Assembly (NCBI GenBank): GCA_002504845.1
Contig: DATW01000084.1
Span: forward strand, 3,880 to 29,142
Source of the DNA: Euryarchaeota archaeon UBA250
Lineage (GTDB): Archaea > Thermoplasmatota > Poseidoniia > Poseidoniales > Thalassarchaeaceae
Length of the DNA: 25,263 nucleotides
Direction of reading: 5' to 3'
Part shown: piece by piece, positions 17,477 through 25,150 of the stretch
How the letters are laid out: each line of letters starts with the position of its first letter
How positions within the stretch are numbered: position 1 is the first letter of the stretch
Program-made: the position numbers and the translations under genes
The notes under the pieces: model-generated
Told to the model about the DNA's origin: nothing
Database searches by the model: none
Seen by the model: only the letters and a program-made list of their open reading frames with translations

Positions 17477-19231
17477 ATGAGTTTAGCACCAGAGGGATAT
17501 GATTTCGGAGAAGAAGATAATTATGCGTTCGCAATGAACGTGACGTGTGCCAATGAAGAAGCACGGAAAATGTTCGTCGAAGGATTCGGCCATATGTTGA
17601 ATTACAACCACGAGCAGGCAATCGCCTGTTTCTCGGCATGCACAGAAGCAGACCCGAACTGCGCTATGGCATGGTGGGGCATTTCTTACTGCGTATCCTC
17701 GAATTACAACTGGGCCCCAGGTCTGGGTTCAGGGCATGATTCCATTCAACAGGCTCTTTCTGTCATGGATCATTGCACTGAGCTGGAACAAGATCTGATT
17801 CGGGCTTTGTCCACCCGTCATTCGGCAGAGGCCCGTGATGCAGCAGACCCGTCTGTGCTGAATATGGGCAATGACCCTGAATTGAATGTCGCCTTCGCCG
17901 AGGCCATGGCGCCATTGTACGAGAAGTATGAGGGCAACTTGGACGTGACCGCCATCTATGTCGAGGCTTTGATGAATCTGAAGGCTTGGCAATTATGGGA
18001 CAAAAATACTGCTACGGGGGAAATCACCCCTGCCGATGACAACACGCTACTGCTTGTGAAGATCATGGAAGAGGCCTTCGAGAGCAGTGATGAAGCCAAG
18101 ATACACCCTGCTTTGTGTCACTTGTACTGCCATGCTCTGGAACTGTCCCCCTTCCCGGAAAAGGCTCTTCCAGCTGCTGATGTTCTTCGCACCCGCATGC
18201 CCGGTCTTGGGCACTTGGTTCACATGCCATCCCACATCGATGCATGGGTTGGCCAGTGGAAAGAGGCCATAGAGTGCAATATCGCTGCTGTCGAGGCCGA
18301 CGATCGATATGTCGAGATCACCGGTAATGAATCGCAGTTCTACAAGTTCTATCGCATGCATAATCACCACTTCATCGTCTGGTGTGCGATGTTCGATGGC
18401 CAGTATGAGACTGCGTTGAAGTATGCTAGAAAGGCTGTCGATACCCTGCCTGCAGGCGATGAGAACAGTGGTGTGCAGTTCATGCTCGCCGGAATCATCC
18501 CGATGGGCGCCATTTTCTTGGAATCATATGTTACAATGCCCTGGCATGTGATGGTTAGGTTCGGCAAGTGGGACGATATCATCGCTGAGCCCATGTACTC
18601 TGACAAGGACGTCTTCCCTGCCGCTATCGCTACTCAGCATTATGCCCGTGGCGTGGCCTATGCCTCCAAGGGCATGGTTCAGGAGGCAGAGGCTGAACAG
18701 GCGCTCTTCAAGCAGGCCTTGAAGAATCCAGCACTCGCAGGCCGCATGATGCATAACAATTTCATGTATCAGGATCCTGATGAGGGCCCCTCGATTCTCA
18801 ATGTCAATGATGCCATCCTCGAAGCAGAGATTGAATATCGAAGACAGTACATCTCCAAGGAGAACGGATCGTCGTACGATTTCACCGCTGCATTCGAAGA
18901 GCTACGCCGTGGGGTCGATCTCTCGCTGAACCTAGCCTACAATGAACCGTGGGGGCAAATGCAGCCTGTTCGCCATATCCTCGGCGCACTCCTCCTTGAG
19001 CAGGGCGAGGTAGAGGAAGCCGAGGAAGTGTACCGTGCTGACATCGAACTATGGAAGGACAATATGTGGGGCTTGCTCGGATTGAAGCTCTGCCTCGAGG
19101 CTCGTGGCGATGACACTGGCGAACTTGAGAAGGTCGCCAAGCTGTTTGAGGAAAGAAGCGTTAGAGCGGACATCAAACCGGCAAAGACTTGCTTCTGCGC
19201 CCAGGAAAGCGTCGAGAAGTCTTGCTGTTAG
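17477..19231 (+). CDS. TPR-repeat protein of unknown function, bacterial-type family
   Basis: This 584-residue soluble protein is built from tetratricopeptide-like helical pairs and has no signal peptide or membrane helix. The first repeat, FVEGFGHMLNYN-EQAIACF (34-53) with EADP-CAMAWWGISY, matches a family common in bacteria whose members share the motifs HMPSHID-W-GQW-EAIE-N (here ~248-268) and MHNHHFIVWCAMFDG (~293-307). The many His and Cys in these motifs suggest metal or cofactor binding, which is unproven. The C-terminus is a Cys cluster, CFC followed by SCC as the last residues. Arginine codons are mainly CGN (16 of 21 by my count) whereas neighbours use AGA/AGG, which points to transfer or very high expression. 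It stands alone after an AT-rich promoter region and ends 37 bases from the convergent amylase. Confidence 0.9.
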   Translation: MSLAPEGYDFGEEDNYAFAMNVTCANEEARKMFVEGFGHMLNYNHEQAIACFSACTEADPNCAMAWWGISYCVSSNYNWAPGLGSGHDSIQQALSVMDHCTELEQDLIRALSTRHSAEARDAADPSVLNMGNDPELNVAFAEAMAPLYEKYEGNLDVTAIYVEALMNLKAWQLWDKNTATGEITPADDNTLLLVKIMEEAFESSDEAKIHPALCHLYCHALELSPFPEKALPAADVLRTRMPGLGHLVHMPSHIDAWVGQWKEAIECNIAAVEADDRYVEITGNESQFYKFYRMHNHHFIVWCAMFDGQYETALKYARKAVDTLPAGDENSGVQFMLAGIIPMGAIFLESYVTMPWHVMVRFGKWDDIIAEPMYSDKDVFPAAIATQHYARGVAYASKGMVQEAEAEQALFKQALKNPALAGRMMHNNFMYQDPDEGPSILNVNDAILEAEIEYRRQYISKENGSSYDFTAAFEELRRGVDLSLNLAYNEPWGQMQPVRHILGALLLEQGEVEEAEEVYRADIELWKDNMWGLLGLKLCLEARGDDTGELEKVAKLFEERSVRADIKPAKTCFCAQESVEKSCC

Positions 19232-19268
19232 GCGCCCCAATCTTATTGGAAGGGGACTGAAGCTCATT

Positions 19269-21206
19269 TCAGACTCTACGAATTGTCTGAATTAACAAAG
19301 CCAGCATGATGAAAACCAAGATAATTAGTCCATTTTGAAGAGTTGTTGAACTCCTTATATCGCTCTCCCCAACTTCTTCACTCCCTCCTTCATGAACAAA
19401 ATCATCAGGCCCTCTTTCTTCGATATCCTGAGCGTCATCCTCTGTGGAATCATAACCGATAATATTGACTGAGAAGGCTGGTATTCCAAGAACTCCCCCT
19501 GTCAATTCCGCTTGACCTATTAGCACTGTATCATATTCCACATCGAGGGTCGTCGAACCTCCACGATTCAACACAACAAGCAACTCCTGCCCCTCTGATA
19601 CCATTTCATATGCAAGAAGATTGGCATCTGCATAGTACGTTGAATAGGCCCCTCTTCGCAAAGCCTCGTTCTCGAGTCTGAACTTGCCAAGTAGTGCTGT
19701 GAAGTCGTACAACTCCTGTTGTTGTGAAGTCAAGTTGTGGTCAAGCATTCTTCGGTTATCCGGATCAGCGCCACCATGCATTCCAAACTCATCCCCCATG
19801 TAGATGACTGGCGCTCCAGGGGTCGTTAGTAACCATCCCAGAGCTTGCTCAAGACGGGCATATGCCCAATCTGACGGGATCCCCGGCGTCTCTTGCTCCG
19901 CCCACTGGTTCCATTGAGTGCCATCATTCTCCATCCTGGAGATGATTCTCGGAGTATCATGTGAACCGATATACGGAGTCATTATCGCTCCATGAACATA
20001 CTGATCTTGACTTCTGTTGGTCCAGTAATCCAGATGCTGATAATCCATATGCTGATTCGAAAAGACATTATCAACAACGGCATGATATAGAACGAAATCG
20101 GCCTGTCCATCCAACCCATCTTGAGAGATGTATCGGTTGATTGTAGCATACTGCTCGTGATTGTCTTCCAGTGAATGGCCAGCCCAACCCATCGCGGTCT
20201 CGCCCTTCAAGTAGAAATCATTCCCAGTGCCCTCGAAGCGTTGTTTTATTGCCGTGGACAATGCGGTTATCGCCCCATCATCAACGTGTTTGACGGCATC
20301 GATTCTCAGACCATCGAGATCGAACCTCTCTATCCACCAGAGCGCATCTGAGACCATCTGATCGCGAGCTTCTCCATTGCTCCAATCAATATCAGGCATA
20401 TAGTCCATGAATAAGCAATCAAGCCTCCTATCGGTCCATTCACATCCGCTGGTACCGCACAGGCATCCGTCATTGAACCATTCAGGGCGCTCCTGGAAGT
20501 AGACATGATCTTCATGAACATGGTTGATGATGAAATCAGCCATAACTCTCATGCCCCGCGAATGCGCGGCCTCCACCAATTCATCAAGCGCGTCCTCGCC
20601 CCCGTATCTCGGATCGACTTGTCGTGGCTCAATCGGCCAGTACCCGTGGTATCCGGATACACGGTGGACTCCATCTCTGGCGATGAACGAACCATTTGGA
20701 TTAGTATTGAGTGGCGAAAGCCAGATAGCATTTATCCCAAGATCCTCAAAGTAACCAGATTCGATCATCTGCGTCACACCCTGCAGGTCTCCCCCCTGCC
20801 AGTCAGCCTCGAACGAGGATCCGCTTGATACGCCGTCATTACTTGTATTCCCATTGACAAATCGATCAACCATAACCATCTGAATGAGAGCATCTTCCCA
20901 GATGAATCCCGATTGGGCCCCCGTCCAGAAAACTGCCAACTGCTCATACCCGTCTGATTTCAAGCCAATCGTATGTTTGCCATCCGGGAGAGTCGAGAGG
21001 TCCAATTCCCATGATGAACCATTCTGAACGAATTCGTATGAGGAATTTGGATTCGTGCTGGCAGTGACTTTCAATCGCCCTTCTTCGATACTCTGAGTCA
21101 TAGGCAACATCTCTTCTTCACCAGAAACTGGCAATATCATTACCAGCATAAGTGAAACAAGAAATAACGCGATCCGCACCAGAACCAATCCTCGAACTAA
21201 GTCCAT
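19269..21206 (-). CDS. Secreted, membrane-anchored GH13 alpha-amylase
   Basis: This extracellular glycoside hydrolase family 13 enzyme should act on alpha-1,4-glucans. It has 645 residues. A signal peptide occupies ~1-29, ending near LPVSG. A small beta-sandwich (45-100) is followed by the (beta/alpha)8 barrel. Conserved region I is DFIINH (224-229), region II GLRIDAVKH with nucleophile Asp303, region III KGE with acid Glu336, and region IV IGSHD with Asp417. Domain B carries four Cys (248, 250, 255, 264), probably disulfides. A beta-sheet domain C (~515-585) precedes an acidic linker, one hydrophobic helix (~624-640) and a short basic end TIRRV, so the enzyme is tethered outside the cell. 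The tail lacks a PGF motif. Exact substrate cannot be told. Confidence 0.94.
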   Translation of the reverse strand: MDLVRGLVLVRIALFLVSLMLVMILPVSGEEEMLPMTQSIEEGRLKVTASTNPNSSYEFVQNGSSWELDLSTLPDGKHTIGLKSDGYEQLAVFWTGAQSGFIWEDALIQMVMVDRFVNGNTSNDGVSSGSSFEADWQGGDLQGVTQMIESGYFEDLGINAIWLSPLNTNPNGSFIARDGVHRVSGYHGYWPIEPRQVDPRYGGEDALDELVEAAHSRGMRVMADFIINHVHEDHVYFQERPEWFNDGCLCGTSGCEWTDRRLDCLFMDYMPDIDWSNGEARDQMVSDALWWIERFDLDGLRIDAVKHVDDGAITALSTAIKQRFEGTGNDFYLKGETAMGWAGHSLEDNHEQYATINRYISQDGLDGQADFVLYHAVVDNVFSNQHMDYQHLDYWTNRSQDQYVHGAIMTPYIGSHDTPRIISRMENDGTQWNQWAEQETPGIPSDWAYARLEQALGWLLTTPGAPVIYMGDEFGMHGGADPDNRRMLDHNLTSQQQELYDFTALLGKFRLENEALRRGAYSTYYADANLLAYEMVSEGQELLVVLNRGGSTTLDVEYDTVLIGQAELTGGVLGIPAFSVNIIGYDSTEDDAQDIEERGPDDFVHEGGSEEVGESDIRSSTTLQNGLIILVFIMLALLIQTIRRV

Positions 21207-21223
21207 GGGGTACTGTTTAACAC

Positions 21224-21235
21224 GTATACATTATG
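21224..21235. promoter_or_regulatory. Shared AT-rich core between two divergent genes
   Basis: GTATACATTATG lies in the 52-base gap between the amylase ATG (21206, minus) and the SRPBCC GTG (21259, plus). It is 18-29 bases upstream of the first and 24-35 upstream of the second, so one element could serve as TATA box for both. The GTATAC part is itself palindromic. Confidence 0.4.
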
Positions 21236-21245
21236 TCTGAAAAGA

Positions 21246-21252
21246 GAGGGGG
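21246..21252 (+). promoter_or_regulatory. Ribosome binding site for the SRPBCC gene
   Basis: GAGGGGG lies six bases before GTG 21259 and supports that non-ATG start. Confidence 0.45.
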
Positions 21253-21258
21253 CGAACC

Positions 21259-21765
21259 GTGCAAGAATTCACCAGCAGGCTTCCTGTGTCCCAATCACTG
21301 ATCTTTGACTGCGAACCAGATGAATTATGGAAGATCATCAGTGAACCGGGCAGCCTGAATAAATCCCATCCATTTTGTAGGTCGAATGAAGTTGTCAACT
21401 GGAATAAAAAAGACCATTCCGACCGTCTCGTTTACCTCAATGGGCTCAATTATATTCGAAAATTCATAACCTGGGACGAGGGGCTTGGTTACACTCTCCT
21501 GATAGGAGAGATTGCCGGCCCACAATCTTACGTAGTTTGGGAGATCAATTCTGCTATTGAGGGCAAAACAGAATTGACAATAACGGTTTACCCGCACATA
21601 TTGGCAAAATTGCCGATTTATGTTGCGTATCTCCCACATTCTCTATGGGTCAGGCCGCGACTCAAAAAATATCTGAAATCAGTTCTTTCTGGATATCAAT
21701 ACTATATGAAAAACGGGAAAAAAGTCCCTCGGAATCATTTTGGAAAACATCCGTGGTTCTCCTGA
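21259..21765 (+). CDS. SRPBCC (START-like) domain protein
   Basis: The 168-residue product looks like a single helix-grip domain of the polyketide cyclase/START-like superfamily, which binds hydrophobic ligands. Evidence is the N-terminal pattern of a first strand ending before DCEPDELWKIISEPGSLNKSHPF, which corresponds to the typical 'coenzyme Q-binding/cyclase' opening, then a run of antiparallel strands (GLNYIRKFITWD, YTLLIGEI, SYVVWEIN, TELTITVYP) and a long C-terminal helix (RPRLKKYLKSVLSGYQYYM). No catalytic residue stands out. The start is GTG with GAGGGGG six bases upstream. The gene is richer in A and T than its neighbours. It is divergent from the amylase and 76 bases before the LON-domain gene; any shared job is unknown. 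Confidence 0.75.
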   Translation: MQEFTSRLPVSQSLIFDCEPDELWKIISEPGSLNKSHPFCRSNEVVNWNKKDHSDRLVYLNGLNYIRKFITWDEGLGYTLLIGEIAGPQSYVVWEINSAIEGKTELTITVYPHILAKLPIYVAYLPHSLWVRPRLKKYLKSVLSGYQYYMKNGKKVPRNHFGKHPWFS

Positions 21766-21812
21766 ATAAAATTCATACAAAGCGATCTCGTATTCTCATA
21801 AGCATACAGATG

Positions 21813-21821
21813 ATTAAATTT
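21813..21821 (+). promoter_or_regulatory. Candidate TATA-like element of the LON-domain gene
   Basis: ATTAAATTT lies 21-29 bases before ATG 21842, in an AT-rich 76-base gap. The position fits a leaderless transcript. Confidence 0.35.
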
Positions 21822-21841
21822 CACATGTCTCTGAATAAGCT

Positions 21842-22537
21842 ATGGAAAGAATCGACAACCTGCCTCTTTTCTTGCTGGGTCCCGATTTCTTCCCTGGCTT
21901 CAATGGTAGCCTCAGAGTCTTCGAGCCCCGGTATAAGCAGATGATGAATGATTGCATACTTGACTCGAAGCCATTCGGCTACATAGCTGCAGAACCAGAG
22001 GCAGGCGAGTTGAATGGCTGGAGCCAACCAGCGAGATTGGGCGTACTATGCACCGTTTCGGATTACGAGGAATCAGGCTCGAACCTCATAATAGAGATAG
22101 CATCAGAATCTGTTTTCGAAATTGAAGATGTCATCCAACCCGTCTTACCCAACAGCATGGACATAGAGAGATACCCCGGTGTAGAGGAATTGATGGAAGA
22201 GGCAGGTAATCCGGTTGATGGCAAGTTGTACATCAGGGCGAATGTCGGTATACTCGATCCCCCCAAGCAGGATCACTCTGAAAACGACTATCGCGATTTC
22301 ATAGAAACGATATCTCCTCTTCAGTCCATACTAGAGATGAGCTGCATGTACAAGGGACACATCCTCAATTTCGAAAAGGACTCTCAATCCGAAGATGCAA
22401 ATCGACAGTCTGAATTCATCTGGAAGATTTGTGCCGCTCTCTGCTATGACGTCGAATTGCAGCAAAGGATGCTGTCGGAGAATTCGACATCTTCCCTGAT
22501 GCAGATTTGCATGGGGTCCGCCAACGTCCACAATTAG
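21842..22537 (+). CDS. Stand-alone LON substrate-binding domain protein
   Basis: The N-terminal ~100 residues match the LON substrate-binding (PUA-like) domain: LPLFLLGPDFFPGF is followed by LRVFEPRYKQMMNDC (24-38), then FGYIAAEPEAG and LGVLCTVSDYEESG-NLIIEI with the usual strand spacing. The remaining ~130 residues are helical, as in other short LON-domain proteins. There is no AAA+ module or Ser-Lys protease domain, so this is not the Lon protease itself. Members of this short family occur in bacteria and archaea and are poorly characterised; a role in recognising unfolded protein is only a guess. The stop overlaps by four bases the stop region of the convergent membrane protein gene. Confidence 0.88.
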   Translation: MERIDNLPLFLLGPDFFPGFNGSLRVFEPRYKQMMNDCILDSKPFGYIAAEPEAGELNGWSQPARLGVLCTVSDYEESGSNLIIEIASESVFEIEDVIQPVLPNSMDIERYPGVEELMEEAGNPVDGKLYIRANVGILDPPKQDHSENDYRDFIETISPLQSILEMSCMYKGHILNFEKDSQSEDANRQSEFIWKICAALCYDVELQQRMLSENSTSSLMQICMGSANVHN

Positions 22538-22911
22538 TGCGTATTTGCCCAGACCATGAAGAAAATCAGTGTGACAAAGAACGCGACTGATACTGATATC
22601 GCCAAAGACACATTTGATGGCAAGCTTTCTCTGCCTTTTCGATATTGGGATATGCATAGCGCGACTATACCGATATTCATGCAGAATGAATTACAAAGAT
22701 GAACATAGAGGGACTCAAATGAACCCCCTACACGGAGGAATAGGGAAAAGGACACACCAAAACCCAGGCTCAAAATAATAAGAATAGTAGTAAAATTCGG
22801 CCTTCCATCCGTAACTCCAGATGCTGTATCAAGTGGCCGAAATTCTGGGAGATCCCCGTCCTCGGACCTCTCTTCTTCGATGGCTAGGTCCGACCACCAC
22901 TCTTTGCCCAC
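22534..22911 (-). CDS. Small three-helix membrane protein
   Basis: I do not recognise this 125-residue protein. About 38 polar, acidic residues (MGKEWWSDLAIEEE ... SEDGDLPEF) precede three hydrophobic helices at ~41-62, 68-88 and 102-121. The N-terminal opening with paired Trp and acidic residues and the clean alternation of helices and loops argue that it is real. The start is GTG 22911; no ATG is available upstream before a stop, and no ribosome binding site is visible. It is convergent with the LON-domain gene, overlapping by four bases, and divergent from the symporter. Function cannot be inferred. Confidence 0.65.
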   Translation of the reverse strand: MGKEWWSDLAIEEERSEDGDLPEFRPLDTASGVTDGRPNFTTILIILSLGFGVSFSLFLRVGGSFESLYVHLCNSFCMNIGIVALCISQYRKGRESLPSNVSLAISVSVAFFVTLIFFMVWANTH

Positions 22912-22922
22912 GATTATCTGTC

Positions 22923-22958
22923 AATGCCGGTCTTTTTGACGTGTACGTCATAATGCCG
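22923..22958. promoter_or_regulatory. Candidate operator: palindrome flanked by direct repeats
   Basis: TGACGT and ACGTCA (22937-22950, two-base spacer) form an almost perfect palindrome in the ~150-base divergent region between the small membrane protein and the symporter. It is flanked on both sides by the same heptamer AATGCCG (22923-22929 and 22952-22958). The arrangement resembles a transcription factor site. The rest of the gap shows no gene; an AT-rich TTGATATTGAATAT at 23032-23045 may be the symporter promoter. Confidence 0.4.
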
Positions 22959-23061
22959 TTGCTCCGGCCTCATCCGTAATGACTCATCCTTGTCTTCGGC
23001 CGCATGATCTGGGAATTCATCGTACCCATTATTGATATTGAATATCCCCCAGCACCCGTTT

Positions 23062-25149
23062 ATGGATCTGGTACTGATAGGCTCTTTCATCCTATTCATG
23101 TCCGCATTCGCTGGAGTCGGCCTAGCTAGTATGTGGGTCAAAGAGGACACGACGGATGACTATCTTGTAGCAGGGCGCGGAATGAATCCGGCTTTAGCCG
23201 CATTGTCTGCAGTGAGCACTTGGAATTCTGGTTACATGTTCATCGGTTACATCGGATTTACCTTTACCATGGGCTATTCCATCATATGGATCGGCCTTGG
23301 GAGTATGTTAGGGCAGATCGTGGCATGGGCGTGGTTGTACAAATTCATCCAACAGTCAGCGAATGAACGAGGGGTACGCTCCCTTTCTTCATTGGTATCG
23401 GACGCAACAGGCTCGCCGGAAGCCAAACTCGCTGCAATTCTTTCTGTGCTTTTCCTAGCGGTATATGCCGCAGCCCAACTAACCAGCGGAGGAAAAGCAC
23501 TCTATGTGATGCTCGGATGGTCAGAAGTTTTCGGCATATTGATCGGTTTTGTTTTGGTCGTTGCCTACTGTTATGCAGGCGGAATTCGGGCTTCCATCTG
23601 GACAGATGCTGCCCAATCTAGTGTGATGATAATCGGTTCAAGCCTACTTTGTTACGTGGCTTTACAGGAAGTAGGCGGATTTTCTGGGATGCATAGTGGA
23701 TTGGTCGCTGAAAATGCGAATCTAACTAGCCTAGTCCCCGCAGATCTCAATTTCGGGGTAAGTCTGTGGGTATTCGCCTTCTTTTTAGGCGGATTAAGCG
23801 TTGCTGGCCAACCTCAGGTAGTCAGTCGAGTCATGACTTTGGGGAGTGATCAAGACCGAAAGACAGCCATGCTCTGGTTCTTCGTCTGGCAGACTCCATT
23901 TCTTCTGATAATGACCTTAATCGGATTTGCTAGCCGAGTTGTTTTCGCTGGGTCGGACTTCGATCCAGAGCTCGGCCTACCCATGCTAGCTATGGAAACA
24001 CTGGGGCCCATTTGGGTCGGCTTGATTCTGGCTTCTATATTCGCAGCCACAATGTCGACGGCGGATAGCCAAGTTCTGGCATGCACCGCAGCATTTACCG
24101 ATGATGTGATGCCCAGTATCAGCCAAGATCACAAAAAGACCAAGATTGTGACATTGGTCATTGCTGCATTTGCAACCATGATTTCGATTTTTGGTTTGTA
24201 TGTGCCCGGCGGCGATTCCGTGTTTTTGTTGGTGGTACTAGCGGTTTATGGCCTAGGTTCGATTTTCGTTCCGATATTGATCATAAGATGGGCCGGTTAT
24301 CAACCTGATACGATACATACCATGGCAATGATGTTAGCAGCCCTAATCTCAGTATTGCTGTGGTCCATTAGCGGGTTCGGAGAGGACATATTCCCCTCTG
24401 TTCCAGGCATGGGTGCTGCTTTCATCACGCACATTGTGATGAATCAATTACGTAGCTCAGATGTTTCCCCTCTTGGCCGTTACGAATTACCTGACTCCAG
24501 AACCCTAGCAGTCGGCGCGATGATAATTCTAGCACCAGTTACTGCTGTGGAGGCTACCTACGTTATCTCCGGCCCCGACTCGCTGGAATCAAACGGTGGC
24601 CCATCGGGGGATTGGCTGGTTGAAGCTAACTTCGGTAGTGAGCAATTATCGGATGGGATCGAGTACGTGAATGACGGCGAGACACTGGCAATAGATATGC
24701 ATACGGATTCGGTTGCAGGATCCGAGAATCTGAATGTGGTGGGCGTCAGAGTTACTCTGCAGTATTCGGAAGATGAATCCAGCTCAGGATTTGGATGCGG
24801 AATTCCCGGGGCCTCAAACCCCGATCCAGATACGATAACTGGAACGATTTCCAATGCCGAGAACAATGGATCATCTAGCGGGCAAAATTCAGGAGGGGGC
24901 GCCTCATCTCATTCGGTTGAGGTTGAGTGGTTCAATGAATCTCTAATTGGAAATGTTAGTGGCCTATCTAAATCGGATATTGTCGATGGCCTGGAGGTTG
25001 GCGACTCTGGACTCGGCCCGTATGTTTTGGAAATAAGCGTCACAGCAGAAACAGGTGGTTCGGCCGGATGCTCTCACACGGATGATGGCGAAGAGGTAGA
25101 GTATCTGGTCGAGCTCATCACACTGGATTATACGATTGAATCGGCATAA
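23062..25149 (+). CDS. Sodium/solute symporter (SSS family) with C-terminal soluble domain
   Basis: This is a PutP-like sodium-coupled uptake transporter. The ~490-residue core has the LeuT-fold family marks: DDYLVAGR (32-39), WNSGYMFIGY in helix 1 region, GGIRASIWTDAAQ (173-185), GQPQVVSR (249-256) and FAATMSTADSQ (327-337), the last holding the Ser/Thr of the Na2 sodium site. After a final hydrophobic stretch (LAVGAMIILAPVTAVEATYVI, ~482-502) comes ~190 residues of beta-type, Ser/Gly/Asp-rich sequence with three Cys, probably outside the membrane. Ordinary family members are ~500-550 residues and lack it. ATG 23062 is preferred because an AT-rich element lies 17-30 bases upstream; TTG 23032 would add ten residues. 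The transported solute cannot be told. Confidence 0.92.
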   Translation: MDLVLIGSFILFMSAFAGVGLASMWVKEDTTDDYLVAGRGMNPALAALSAVSTWNSGYMFIGYIGFTFTMGYSIIWIGLGSMLGQIVAWAWLYKFIQQSANERGVRSLSSLVSDATGSPEAKLAAILSVLFLAVYAAAQLTSGGKALYVMLGWSEVFGILIGFVLVVAYCYAGGIRASIWTDAAQSSVMIIGSSLLCYVALQEVGGFSGMHSGLVAENANLTSLVPADLNFGVSLWVFAFFLGGLSVAGQPQVVSRVMTLGSDQDRKTAMLWFFVWQTPFLLIMTLIGFASRVVFAGSDFDPELGLPMLAMETLGPIWVGLILASIFAATMSTADSQVLACTAAFTDDVMPSISQDHKKTKIVTLVIAAFATMISIFGLYVPGGDSVFLLVVLAVYGLGSIFVPILIIRWAGYQPDTIHTMAMMLAALISVLLWSISGFGEDIFPSVPGMGAAFITHIVMNQLRSSDVSPLGRYELPDSRTLAVGAMIILAPVTAVEATYVISGPDSLESNGGPSGDWLVEANFGSEQLSDGIEYVNDGETLAIDMHTDSVAGSENLNVVGVRVTLQYSEDESSSGFGCGIPGASNPDPDTITGTISNAENNGSSSGQNSGGGASSHSVEVEWFNESLIGNVSGLSKSDIVDGLEVGDSGLGPYVLEISVTAETGGSAGCSHTDDGEEVEYLVELITLDYTIESA

Positions 25150-25150
25150 G

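Noticed and set aside
19268..19291. Inverted repeat TTCAGAC/GTCTGAA at the 3' end of the amylase gene as a hairpin terminator
   Set aside because: It lies mostly within coding sequence, has a 10-base loop and no T-tract, and archaeal termination does not usually depend on hairpins.
22914..23150. 78-codon minus-strand frame ending just before the small membrane protein gene
   Set aside because: Its first half is antisense to the symporter start and the remainder is short, polar and start-less; I treat it as chance, although it is directly in line with the next minus-strand gene.
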